Below are positions 31,143 to 42,369 of a stretch of DNA of 64,000 nucleotides, in pieces; positions within the stretch are counted from its first letter, which is position 1, and each line of letters starts with the position of its first letter. The DNA is from Chamaelirium japonicum (Eukaryota; Streptophyta; Magnoliopsida; Liliales; Melanthiaceae): contig OX393551.1 of the NCBI GenBank assembly GCA_947650365.1, positions 60,629,173-60,693,172 on the forward strand, written 5' to 3'. Both the position numbers and the translations under genes were made by a program. The notes below the pieces were generated by a model. That model worked only from the letters and a program-made list of their open reading frames with translations. It was not told the DNA's origin and made no database searches.

Positions 31143-34002
31143 TCAAGGTTTGGCCACACTCTGCGTGCGTGACTTCTCTCCTTCGGTTCCACCACGAGCC
31201 TTGCTCGCAGCCGAAGCCTTCGAAGATCGGACACTGCTGGCATGTGCCCTGAGTGCATCCACCGTCTTCTTGGCCGTTTCTCTGTAGCTTTTGACTTCAG
31301 ATAACGCGTGCTCTAACTCCTTCTTGGAGGTCTCCTCTCGGGCAGTGAAAGCAGCATGCTGGGCAGCAAGTTGTTCCTTCAGCTCTTTGATCTCAGTTGA
31401 ACGATCACTGGACACAGTCTCAACCTTGATGAGCCGATTCTTCAAGGATTCGAGTTCATGACCCTGTGCCTCGCAACGGTTTTGCAACCCCTTGCTCTCC
31501 TGCTTCTCTTTGCGAAGTTCCTCGAACTTGGCCTTTAAAGCCTCCTTCTTGGAAGAGAGAAGCTCCCTCAGCTTATCTCTCTCCTCGCTTGCAGCCTTCA
31601 GTTCAGTTGTCAAACGGGATACCTCAGATGCAGCCTCCCGTTCTCCTGCCCTCCTGGAGAGAGTGCTTGTGATTCTCAAAACTGCTAAGCTCTGCAGATG
31701 GATAAAGAGTTAGAATTATTCCGAAGATACAACTCGAATAGTGGATCAAGCAGATGCACATACCACTACATCTAGCCGATCGAAGGCTTCTTCAAAAGTA
31801 GCTTCCGGAAGATTGCAAAGCTTCCGGATCACGCTAGTGGGGTGGTTGATATCAACATCACCCAAACTCTTTATCTTCTGAGTCGAGCCAGCAGGCGTAC
31901 CTGCTATCAACACAAAAATTCAAAGAGTTAAGAGTTTTTTCAAACTTCAAAGACTGTGATCAAAATAGAGCAAGTTAGCACAGGAACCTGACGCGTCGAC
32001 TCGAGGAGCCTTTCCCTTCCCACGGTCGGAGCTCTTACCCCGAGGGGTCGACTTCTCCTTAGCGGGAGTTGGCTCTGGTTGGGGTTGGGGAGTCTCGTCG
32101 CCTACCCGGCTCCCTCTCTCCAAATGTGCGGGGGAGGGAATATTTCGAAGAGGAGAGGCTCCCCCTTCATCTTGCCCTCTTGGATCCTCAAGCCCGGCCA
32201 TGATGAGCGCCATCTCTTCAGCCAAAGAGTGCGAGGGGGGTGGGGGTTGTTCAACCTCCACACCCCCACTTGTAGTCGGACCTTCCAGACGGGGAGTAAC
32301 AGGAGGAATTTGGTCGAGGGGTGTGGGGTTGCTTCCAACCCCACTACTCCCCGAAAACCTAATCTTGAAGCGGACAGGACGCTTCTGCAACTCCTCAAAA
32401 TGGTAGGCGGGAACTACCTTGTGGCCAGCGCCCTCCGCATCCATAACCCCCTCCATGCGACGGGCCTTAGCCTCATCGATGAGGATAGGTTGAGAGTCTT
32501 CTTCTTCCTCTACACCACCAGTGGGGGTGGGAGGAATTCCTTCCTCACCACCCCCATTTCCACCGTCTCTACCAGTGGGGGTAGGAGGAATTTCTTCCTC
32601 ACCACCCCCATTACCGCCATCTCCAACAGGGGGGGTGGGAGGAAGATCATCCTCACCACCCCCATCTTCTTCTTCATCATCATTGTCATCGTCATCATCA
32701 TCATTGCTGTTGCTACCACTTTCTTCTTCTTCTTTCTCACCTTCTTTCTTCTTTTCTTCTTCCTCTTCTTCCTCTTCATCTTCTTCCTTCTTTTCTGGAT
32801 CCTCATCTTCCTTTTGTTCGATGAGGATTTTCCTTTTCTTCTTCGCTGGACCCCGTTGTATTACCAATTTCTCCTCATTGGTGGGCAATTTGCGCCTCGC
32901 ACCATAGGACTTCTTCTCTACTTGAATCTTTCTGATAATCTTGTCAGACTGAGGATCTTCCTCGTAGTCTAAGTACAAGACTTCATTGTCTTCATATCTG
33001 GCTTGCGACCGGTGGAGGAGGTTGGCATTGCCATACCTAACCGGGCAGTTTGAAAACTGCTTCCATGACCTGGTCCCGTAGGTCAACTCCAAAAACAGGT
33101 TGTCGATGGCCCCAACCCTCTCCGAAGGCCAAGCCAGCTCTCCTCCTACATAATACATTTTGATCTCCTTGTTCACATCATCGCGAGGAGTCTCTGGCAC
33201 TGAAAGCGGCGTCCAGGCACCAGCCACCGAGAGCGGCCACTCAGTGTACAGCTTGTCTGAGGCAACTATGTCGGTGAGGGGACGCAGAGCAGAAACCCCT
33301 GTCAAGTTGAAGAAAGGGCTGTCTTTCCTCGAAACCCATCGATAATGATAGAAGAAATAACCCAATTCGATCCTGGCATCTTCGTCGTCTGGGATGCTTG
33401 AGTAACACTCCCTCAGCTCCTTCTGGAAATCTGACTCTACGCGGCAGAAGGCGTAGATTATCCTCCATGCGTTGCCAGTGATCTGTCCTGGGCAAAGGCC
33501 GGAGGTGTTTAGCAACCTCGTGGCAAACGGCAGCAGCGGAAGACGAAGTCCGCAGTTCAACTGACCCAAGGACACCACCGTCCCCATCACCTGCTCGTTG
33601 CTAGCAATATTCACAAACACTGTCCGTTTGTCGATGCCAAAACCAGATTGAATCCCCGAAAGTGTGGGTCGAGTCTTCCCCTCAGTAAAGCACGCCAGCA
33701 GCTGTCGCAACTTCGCCCTCTTCTTATCAGTAAGCTGGCCACCAGTGTTATAGATGTAGACAGGCTCCTCTACCAGAGACATCAGAGGGCCAAGAACGAA
33801 TTTCACTTTCGGGATGTGCTCTGGCCTTGACGGAGCAGAAGCAAACCCAACTCCAGTATGCCTCTTGCCAAGCTGACCCAACTCCACAAGCACTTCCTTG
33901 CCCTTACCACGACCTCGGGAGGGGGGACAATTCTTCAGCAATCTCCTTCCCTTTCCTCTTGGAAGGAACTGCACTCTTCTTCAAACTGCCAGAAGACGCC
34001 AT
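31143..34002 (-). pseudogene. Antisense gene (aORF) of Gypsy-2, three exons, one frameshift
   Basis: Exons 34002-31988, 31900-31764 and 31691-31143, joined at GTCAG|GTTCCT...GCAG|GT and GTG|GTATGT...GCAG|AG. Exon 2 is 137 bp in both copies. The start codon gives MASSGSLKKSAVPSKRKGKE, as in Gypsy-1. One extra base in a G run on the plus strand (~33915-33925) then breaks the frame; removing it from the count makes the spliced length divisible by three (~899 residues). Apart from this the frame is open to the stop. The Transposase_28-like signature GQLNCGLRLPLLPF...NAWR, an acidic Glu/Lys then Asn/Asp tract, PPTPTGG-type repeats, and an exon-3 coiled coil ending SKASAASKARGGTEGEK follow. Role unknown; family typical of Tat elements. 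Transcription would run against pol. A downstream ATG at 33974 opens a 675-codon frame that skips the frameshift. Confidence 0.8.
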
Positions 34003-34104
34003 TTGACCGATCGGAAGGAAGCAAAGAGCGAGAGATGGGAAGCAAAAAAGCTCTGGACTTCGAAAATTTTCTGAAAGCGCGAAGTAAAAATGAGAACCAG
34101 AGTA

Positions 34105-34195
34105 GCATATATACCCAGGGTAAAATGGCGCGCAATTCGAAAAAGACACGTATCATTACTGTATCAAATCGCGTGTTTTTACCAGGTACACGTGG
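34105..34195 (-). promoter_or_regulatory. Putative antisense-gene promoter in Gypsy-2
   Basis: On the minus strand: an ACGTG box at 34195-34186 (CCACGTGTAC), a second at 34153-34145 (ATACGTGTC), then GTATATATGC at 34114-34105, a good TATA box about 105 bp before the ATG at 34002. The block is conserved with Gypsy-1 6041-6130, where the TATA box is degraded. ACGTG cores are G-box/ABRE sites in plants. Activity is inferred. Confidence 0.5.
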
Positions 34196-34384
34196 CGTCA
34201 ATCCATAGCAAGCGCAAAACCAGGCGAACAGTCGGGACCAGACGAAGCGTCGAACCAGTTGAACCACCGGTTCAAGCAAACCGCCGGTTCAAGCAAACCA
34301 CCGGGTCAGAAGACTCACCGGTTTAACCGGCCCATTGGTTCACAACAGAATTTTCTACTCCAATTATTGCACTAAGTTCTCAAC

Positions 34385-35240
34385 CTTGACCGGCTGATTT
34401 TAGCCGATCGGTCAAACTTGACCGATCGGTCAAAATCAACCGATCGGTCGATTTTCTACTGGATCGGGCAAAAAACTTGGTTTTTTGCCCGATCACCCAA
34501 ACCTTGACCGGCTGATTTTAGCCGATCGGTCAAACTTGACCGATCGGTCAAAATCAACCGATCGATCGATTTTCTACTGGATCGGGCGAAAAACTTGGTT
34601 TTTTGCCCAATCACCCAAACCTTGACCGGCTGATTTTAGCCGATCGGTCAAACTTGACCGATCGGTCAAAATCAACCGATCGGTCGATTTTCTACTGGAT
34701 CGGGCAAAAAACTTGGTTTTTTGCCCGATCACCCAAACCTTGACCGGCTGATTTTTAACCGATCGGTCAAAATCAACCGATCGGTCGATTTTCTACTGGA
34801 TCGGGCAAAAAACTTGGTTTTTTGCCCGATCACCCAAATCTTGACCGGTTGATTTTAGCCGATCGGTCAAACTTGACCGATCGGTCAAAATCAACCGATC
34901 GGTCGATTTTCTACTGGATCGGGCAAAAAACTTGGTTTTTTGCCTGATCACCAAAACCTTGACCGGCTGATTTTAGCCGATCGGTCAAACTTGACCGATC
35001 GGTCAAAATCAATCGATCGGTCGATTTTCTACTGGATCAGGCAAAATACCTCCGTTTTTGGCCGATCATCCCAACCTTGACCGATCGGTCAAATTCAACC
35101 GATCAGCCAAATCCAACCGATCGGTCCAGTTTGACCGATCGGTCAAGTTCGACCGATCGGCCAAGTTTGACCGATCGGTCGATTTTGACATCGGTCGATT
35201 TTGATCGATCAGTCAAAATTGACCGATCAGTCTATTTTTT
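34385..35240. repeat. Tandem array of ~119-bp GATCGGTCAA-rich units (Gypsy-2)
   Basis: About six full units with landmarks GATTTTCTACTGGATCGGGC and AACTTGGTTTTTTGCCCGAT at ~110-119-bp spacing, then a degenerate run of GATCGGTCAA/TTGACCGATC 10-mers (35060-35240). Homologous to 4455-5835 but homogenised to a different unit sequence. Confidence 0.85.
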
Positions 35241-35340
35241 CAAAACACTGACATTCGACAAACCTCCTCTATGTGTGTACCAGGGGGTCGTTAGTTGTGC
35301 ACCACGAATCCAAGCCAGCTAGATGGTCTCTAGCTAACTT

Positions 35341-35352
35341 GGAGGGGGTAAC
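35341..35352 (+). promoter_or_regulatory. Polypurine tract of Gypsy-2
   Basis: GGAGGGGGTAAC immediately before the 3' LTR, the normal plus-strand priming site. Confidence 0.65.
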
Positions 35353-36019
35353 TGTGGGTGCAAATTTTGGCAAGAAGTCTGCAAACAGCGGGACCCACCG
35401 GCCCTGCCTGGTGAGCCCCCGAGTACCACAGCGGGACCCATCGGCCCTGCCTGGTGGGCCCCCGAAGACAACAGCAGGACCCACCGGCCCTGCCTTATGG
35501 GCTCCAAAGCCTGTGGAATCCCCCAGGAGACGGTAGCGGAGCCCACCAGCTTTACCTGGAGGATCCCCAGATACGACAGCAGAAACCGCCATTTACCACC
35601 AGAAAATCCTATAAATAGCAGACCCTTCGAATGTAAAAGGATCCGAAATTTCTGATTTCTATTCTGAGATCCGATTTTCAGAATCCAGAGCTCTGGAATC
35701 TCTATCTCCTCACCTCTCCTTGATCTTCTTCTTGTCTTTGAAGAGATCAAAGAGGCTTCAGTAACACTCGACCTGTCTAGGTTACTTCGAGAAAAGTGTT
35801 AGTGAATTCGGGTTGCTCCCTATAGCACGGAGACGTAGGCTTCGGCTGAACTCCGAGATCACATCTCTCGTGTCAACTCTCTGATTGCAACACTATCTCT
35901 GTTCACATATCAAAAGCCGCAACTCCAATCGACAGATCGAACAACGATCTCTTCGACTCGAAACTTCAATTGACTGGTGAGGCGAGGTCTTCGGGTCGGC
36001 ACGAAGATTTTCCCCCACA
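35353..36019 (+). repeat. Gypsy-2 3' LTR
   Basis: Starts TGTGGGTGC and ends CCCCCACA, followed by the ATTCT duplication. It differs from the 5' LTR at seven positions by eye. Confidence 0.93.
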
Positions 36020-37964
36020 ATTCTAATTCATTCATACAAAGGTAGCCATTCTAATTTATTCGTATAATACATTCTAATTCATTTGTACGAATATAGCCAA
36101 TCATATTCATTCGTACGAATGTAGCCATATTAATTCATTCGTACGTGCCCTTCTAATTCATTCGTACGAATGTAGCCATTTTAATTCATTCATACGAATA
36201 AATATAGCCATTCTAATTCATTCCTATGAATGTAGCCATTCAAGTTCATTCATAATGAAGGTAGCAATTCTAAGTATTTCGTTGGAGCCATTCTAATTCA
36301 TTCGTACGAATATAGCCATTGTAACTCATTCATGCGAACGAATATAGCCATCTAATTCATTCGTACGAATGTAACTAATCTAATTTATTTGTACGAAGGT
36401 AGCTATTCTAATTCATTCGTACGAATGTAAGCTTTTTAATTCATTCATACAAAGGTAGCCATTCTAATTCATTCGTATGAGACATTCTAATTCAATCGTA
36501 TGATCCATTCTAATTCATTCGTACGAGATATTCTAATTCATTCGTGCGAACGGATATAGGCATTCTAATTCATTTGTATGAATGTAGCCACCTAATTCAT
36601 TTATACGAAGATAGCCATTCTAATTCATTCATATGAGCTATTCTAATTGATTTGAACGAATGTAACCATTTTAATTTATTCATATGAAGGTAGTTATTCT
36701 AATTCATTCGTATGAGCTATTCTAATTGATTCATATGAATTTAGCCAATCTAATTCATTCGTACGAATGAATATAGCCATTCTAAGTCATTCGTACGAAT
36801 ATAGCCAATTTAATTCATTCGTACGAAGGTAGTTACTCTAATTCATTCGTAAAAGCCATTCTAATTCATTCGTATGTATGTAGCCATTCTAATTCATTCG
36901 TACGAACGAATATAACCAATCTTATTCATTTGTACGAATATAGCCATTCTAATTCATTCATAGGAAGGTAGCAATTCTAATTCATTCATACGAGCTTTTC
37001 TAATTCATTCATTCGAACGTAGCTATTCAAATTTATTTAAACAAACAAATATACCCATTCTAATTCATTCGTACAAATATAGCCATTCTAATTCATTCGC
37101 ACGAAGGTAGACATTCTAATTCATTCGTATGAGCCATTTTAATTCATTTGTATGAATGTAACTATTTTAATTCATTCGTACGAACGAATTTAGCCATTTT
37201 AATTCATCTGTATGAAGGTAGCCATTCTAATTCATCTGTACAAAGGTAGTAATTCTAATTCTTTCGTATGGGCCATTCAAATTCTTTCATATGAATGAAT
37301 GTAGCTATTCTAATTCATTCATACGAATGAAGCCATTCTAATTCATTCGTATGATTATAGCCATTCTAATTCATTCGTATAAACAAATATAGCCTTTCTA
37401 ATTCATTCGTATGAATGTATCCTTTCTAATTCATTCGTACGAAGGTAGCAATTCTAATTTATTCGTACAAGACATTCTAATTCATTTGTACGAATGTAGC
37501 CATTCAAATTCATTCGTACGAAGGTAGCCATACTAATTCATTCGTACGATCCCTTCTAATTCATTCGTATGAATGTAGCCATTCTAATTTATTCGTACGA
37601 ATGACTGTAGCAATTCTAGTTCATTCCTAGGAATATAGCCATTCTAGTTCATTCATACGAAGGTACCCATTCTAAGTCTTTCGTAGGAGCCATTCTAATT
37701 CATTCGTACGAATGTAGCCATTCTAACATATTCGTGCGAACAAATATAGCCATTGTAGTTCATTCGTACGAATGTAGCCAGTCTAATTCATTCGTTCGAA
37801 GGTAGCTATTCTAATTCATTTGTACGAGCCAATCGAATACATTCGTACGAATGTAGCTATTCTAATTCATTCGTACGAACGAATATAGCCATTCTAATTC
37901 ATTCGTACGAATATTGCCATTCTAATTCCTCAATACGAAGGTAGCCATTCTAATTCATTACGAT
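36020..37964 (+). repeat. Satellite array, type A (continuation)
   Basis: Same units and linkers (GTAGCC type) as 18921-23782. Gypsy-2 split one array. Ends at an inversion point near 37958-37964. Confidence 0.92.
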
Positions 37965-40597
37965 TGAATTAGAATAGCTCGAAAGAATGAATTAGAATAG
38001 ATCGTGCGAATGAATTAGAATGGATCGTACGACTGAATTAGAATGGATCGTGCGAATGAATTAGAATGGATCGTACGAATGAATTAGAATGGATACATTC
38101 GTACGAATGAATTAGAATAGCTCATACGAATGAATTAGAATAGATCGTGTGAATGAATTAGAATGGATCGTATGAATGAATTAGAATGGATCGTGCGAAT
38201 GTATTAGAATGGATCGTACGAATGAATTAGAATGGATACATTCGTACGAATGAATTAGAATAGCTCGTATGAATGAATTAGAATAAATCATGCGAATGAA
38301 TTAGAATGGATCGTGTGAATGAATTAGAATGGATCGTATGAATGAATTAGAATGGATACAATCATATGAATGAACTAGAATAACTCGTATGAATGAATAA
38401 GAATAAATCGTACGAATGAATTTGAATGGATCGTACGAATGAATTATAATGGATCATGTGAATGAATTAGAATGGATCGTAGGAATGAATTTGAATAGAT
38501 ACATTCGTATGAATGAATTAGAATAGCTCGTACGAATGAATTAGAATAGATCGTGCGAATGAATTAGAATGGATCATGCGAATGAATTAGAATGGATCAT
38601 ACGAATGAATTAGAATAGATACATTTGTACGAATTAATTAGAATAGCTCGTACGAATGAATTAGAATAGATCGTGCGAATGAATTAGAACGGATTGTACG
38701 AATGAATTAGAATGGATCATGTGAATGAATTAGAATGGATCGTTCGAATGAATTAGAATGGACCATACGAATGAATTAGAATGGATCGTGCGAATGAATT
38801 AGAATGGATTGTATAAATGAATTAGAATGGATACATTCGTATAAATGAATTAGAATAACTAGTACGAATGAATTAGAATAGATCATGCGAATGAATTAGA
38901 GTGGATCGTACGAATGAATTAGAATGGATCGTGCGAATGAATTAGAATTGATCGTATGAATGAATTAGAATGGATATATTCGTACGAATGAATTAGAATT
39001 GCATGTATGAATGAATTAGAATAGATCATACGAATGAATTAGAATGGATTGTACGAATGAATTAGAATGGATCGTGCGAACGAATTAGAATGAATCACCT
39101 GAATGAATTAGAATAGATCGTGTGAATGATTTAGAATGGATCGTACGAATGAAGTAGATGGATCGTGCGAATGAATTAGAATGGATCGTACGAAAGAATT
39201 AGAATGGATACATTCGTACGAATGAATTAGAATAGCTCGTACGAATGAATTAGAATAGATCGTGCGAATGAATTAGAATGGATCGTACGAATGAATTAGA
39301 ATGGATCGTGCGAGTGAATTAGAATGGATCGTACGAATGAATTAGAATGGATATATTCGTACAAAATGAATTATAATAGCTCGTACGAATGAATTAGAAT
39401 AGATCGTACGAATGAATTAGAATTGATCGTACGAATAAATTAGAATAGATCGTGCGAATGAATTAGAATGGATCGTACGAATGAATTAGAATGGATACAC
39501 TTGTACGAATGAATTAGAATAGCTTATATGAATGAATTAGAGTAGATTGTGCAATGAATTAGAATGGATCGTACGAATGAATTAGAATGGATCTTACGAT
39601 GGATACATTCGGACGAATGAATTAGAATAGCTCGTACGAATAAATTAGAATCGATCATGGGAATGAATTAGAATGGATCGTATGAATGAATTAGAATGGA
39701 TCATGTGAATAAATTAGAATGGATCGTACAAATAAATTAGAATGGATACATTCATACGAATGAATTAGAATAGCTCATATAAATGAATTAGAATAGATAA
39801 TGCGAATGAATTAGAATGGATCGTACGAATAAATTAGAATGGATCATGCGAATGAATAAGAATGGATCGTACGAATGAATTAGAATGGATACATTCGTAC
39901 GAATGAATTAGAATAGCTCGTACGAATGAATTAGAATTGATTATGCGAATGAATTAGAATGGTTCGTACGAATGAATCAGAATAGATCGTGTGAATGAAT
40001 TAGAAAGGATCGTATGAATGAATTAGAAAGGATCATACAAATGAATTAGAATAGATCGTGTGAATGAATTAGAATGGATCGTACGAATGAATTAGAATGG
40101 ATTGTGCGAATGAATTAGAATGGATCGTACGAATGAATTAGAATAGCTTGTATGAATGAATTAGAATAGATCGTGTGAATGAATTGGAATGGATCATACG
40201 AATGAATTAGAATAGATCGTGCGACTGAATTAGAATGGATCGTACGAATGAATTAGAATAGATATATTCGTACGAATGAATTAGAATAGCTCATACGAAT
40301 GAATTAGAATAGATCTTGGGAATGAATTAGAATGGATCGTACGAATGAATTAGAATAGCTCGTACGAATGAATTTGAATAGATCGTGCGAATGAATTAGA
40401 ATGGATCATACGAATAAATTAGAATAGATCATACGAATGAATTAGAATGGATCGTATGAATGAATTAGAATGGATTGTACGAATGAATTAGAATGGATTG
40501 TACGAATGAATTAGAATGGATACATTTGTACGAATGAATTAGAATAGCTCATACGAATGAATTAGAATAGATCGTGCGAATGAATTAGAATGGATTG
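37965..40597 (-). repeat. Satellite array, type B, reverse orientation
   Basis: Core now reads CGAATGAATTAGAATGGATC, the complement of the type A core, with linkers that read GATCC, GATCT, GAGCT and GAATGTATCC on the other strand instead of GTAGCC. The basic unit is 23 bp and the GTATCC linker recurs about every 115-125 bp. Confidence 0.92.
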
Positions 40598-40997
40598 TGA
40601 TAGGGGTAGCAAAAGCATCGCCATCCCTATCAAAACAGACATTGATATCTGGCACATTTCAAGGAGTTAGGGCTCACACTGGAGCTCGATCAAGTATAGA
40701 AGCCTGCCCTCAGTCCGATCCCCCGCCTCGAAGTTACACCCGAATTACGCGAAAGTAGCTTGATGGCCTGAGCAGGTCTTGGAGTTTTAAGAACACTTAC
40801 AGGAAGCCCGCCCGACGCCTGTAGTGGTAGCAGGAGTTAGATCGTCATGCCTATAAAAACACTGGCACCTCGCCGCAGACTGGAGAAAAAAGTGCATGAT
40901 TCGGAGTCAGCTATACCAACCGCCATGTGAATAGGAAGGCATCAATCATAGCCTGTGATTCCATTAGGTTGCCCAGGAGCTCGACAGGCCACGCTCG

Positions 40998-41746
40998 TTG
41001 TCAAAGAGGTCGCATCTCTGCAGAGCCTGACTCTTGACAATAGGATGGAGTAGGCAAGCAACGGACACTCCCAGCTCGCACAGGAGCTCGCACCTAGCTT
41101 GCAAAGGAGCTCGCCACCAGCTCGCACAGGAGCTCACCCCCAGCTCGCACAGGAGCTCACCCCCAACTCGCACAGGAGCTTGCCCACAGGTGGCGCAGAA
41201 GATCGCCCTCAGCCCGCGCAGGACTTCGCCTATCTTCCCAAACCGGGGTCGCCCTTGTTTGTTAATAGACAACATAGATGGGTATCTGCTAAAGGATTCA
41301 CCAGGCCGCACCCATTGTCGAAGAGGTCGCTCTCCGTAGAGTCCGACTCTTGACAAAAGGGAGAAGGTGGCGGATCACTTAATCACACAAGACTCCACCA
41401 GGCCGTACCCACTGTCGAAGAGATCGCCCTCCGTAAAGTCCGACTCTTGACAATAGTAAGAAGAAGGTGGGACAACAAACACTCGCAGCTCACCCAATAG
41501 CTCGCAACCTGCTCGGCGATCAAAGAAACTCTGGCCAAAGAGAAAACTTAGAAGGGTATCTACAAACACCAGTAGTGCGTTCAGGAGCTTGCCAGGCCAT
41601 GCCCGTTGTTGAAGAGGTCGCACCTTTTAAGAGCACGACTCTTGGCAATAAGAAGAAGGCGGCGGATCAACGGCTCACACAGAAGATCGCCAGAACCCCC
41701 CTATTTATCGAAGAGGTCGCCCTTATGGGGACCGACTCTTGATAAA
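40998..41746 (+). repeat. Five hairpin-forming repeats within the solo LTR
   Basis: Copies at about 40998, 41315, 41412, 41605 and 41704. Each runs TTGTCGAAGAGGTCGC, ~10-15 variable bases, then CGACTCTTGACAA or a variant, so the two ends can pair. Four are preceded by CCAGGCC...CCC. Spacing alternates between ~97-99 bp and longer gaps. Confidence 0.7.
41077..41185 (+). repeat. Minisatellite within the solo LTR
   Basis: Four to five copies of a ~25-bp unit containing AGCTCGCACAGGAGCTC and CCCCC. AGCTC.../GAGCT pairs make each copy partly palindromic. Confidence 0.7.
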
Positions 41747-42117
41747 TATGGAGGAGAAGGTGGAGCAATGAGGGGCGTGCTCGCCCCTATTTCCTCCCTA
41801 AAGGTCACCCAAAGAAAGGTGACACAAAGACCACCAGGTGTCAATACCCCTCTGAAGCTACATGGACGATTGTAGTCCACGGAAGCCCGCCAAAGTTGGT
41901 CTGGAACCTCCCAGACTTGAAACTTTCCAGAGACGCCATCTGGCTGAGACAAGACAGGTACTTTCCCCCTCTCCACCGCCTGGTGAGCTAGGCAACAAAA
42001 GCTGTCAGAAGCCCATATGACAAAAGGTTGTCAGAGGCCCATGTAGGCCGGCACGTGGGGTCTGGAAGGTGGTAGAAAATACTACCATGTGTTACGGTCC
42101 GATAGGTCGTATAAGGC

Positions 42118-42124
42118 TATAAAG
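42118..42124 (+). promoter_or_regulatory. TATA box of the solo LTR
   Basis: TATAAAG ~90 bp upstream of the GACTTGGGCGTCGG block. This is the likely transcription start region if the LTR is active. Confidence 0.45.
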
Positions 42125-42318
42125 GTATACCCCCTGGCTCCAAAGTACAGGTTCGAAACTTTCATCCCTACCACTTTAATCGTCTACAGCTCTCCCTTGA
42201 TCACCAGAGACTGACTTGGGCGTCGGAGGGCCTGTGCTCCGGAGGGAGCCAGCCGTTTTTACCTTTTTCTTTGTCTTGCAGGAAGACCACAAGGACCAGC
42301 AAAAAATATCCCCAAACA

Positions 42319-42369
42319 GATTGTATGAATGAATAAGAATGGACCGTATGAATGAATTAGAATAGATTG
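42319..42369 (-). repeat. Satellite type B, reverse, short piece
   Basis: Two reverse-orientation units between the solo LTR and an inversion point. They are the continuation of 37965-40597. Confidence 0.85.

Larger units (their letters stand above)
23783..36019 (+). mobile_element. Gypsy-2: near-full-length Tat-lineage Ty3/gypsy element
   Basis: Two 667-bp LTRs (23783-24449, 35353-36019) flank the element, with a perfect 5-bp duplication ATTCT at 23778-23782 and 36020-36024 taken from the satellite unit. Order: 5' LTR, primer site, one long gag-pro-RT-RNaseH-aRNaseH-integrase frame (24614-30496, five stops), palindromic spacer, antisense three-exon gene (34002-31143), ~119-bp tandem array, purine tract, 3' LTR. 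The second RNase H domain and the antisense gene place it in the Tat (Retand-like) lineage. LTRs differ by seven bases by eye (~1%), so it inserted recently. Confidence 0.94.
40598..42318 (+). mobile_element. Solo LTR of an unrelated, probably gypsy, element
   Basis: 1,721 bp beginning TGATAGGGG and ending CCCCAAACA, flanked by a perfect 5-bp duplication GATTG at 40593-40597 and 42319-42323. No internal retrotransposon genes. A TATA box TATAAAG at 42118-42124 and, downstream, GACTTGGGCGTCGGAGG resemble the promoter and R/U5 region of plant gypsy LTRs. Single LTR plus intact duplication means the internal region was lost by LTR-LTR recombination. It contains a minisatellite (41077-41185) and five hairpin-bearing repeats. 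It does not resemble the Gypsy-1/2 LTR. Confidence 0.85.

Noticed and set aside
40942..41976. Several 60-130-codon frames in the solo LTR
   Set aside because: They follow the internal minisatellite and hairpin repeats and match no protein I know; the segment is bounded as an LTR by its duplication.
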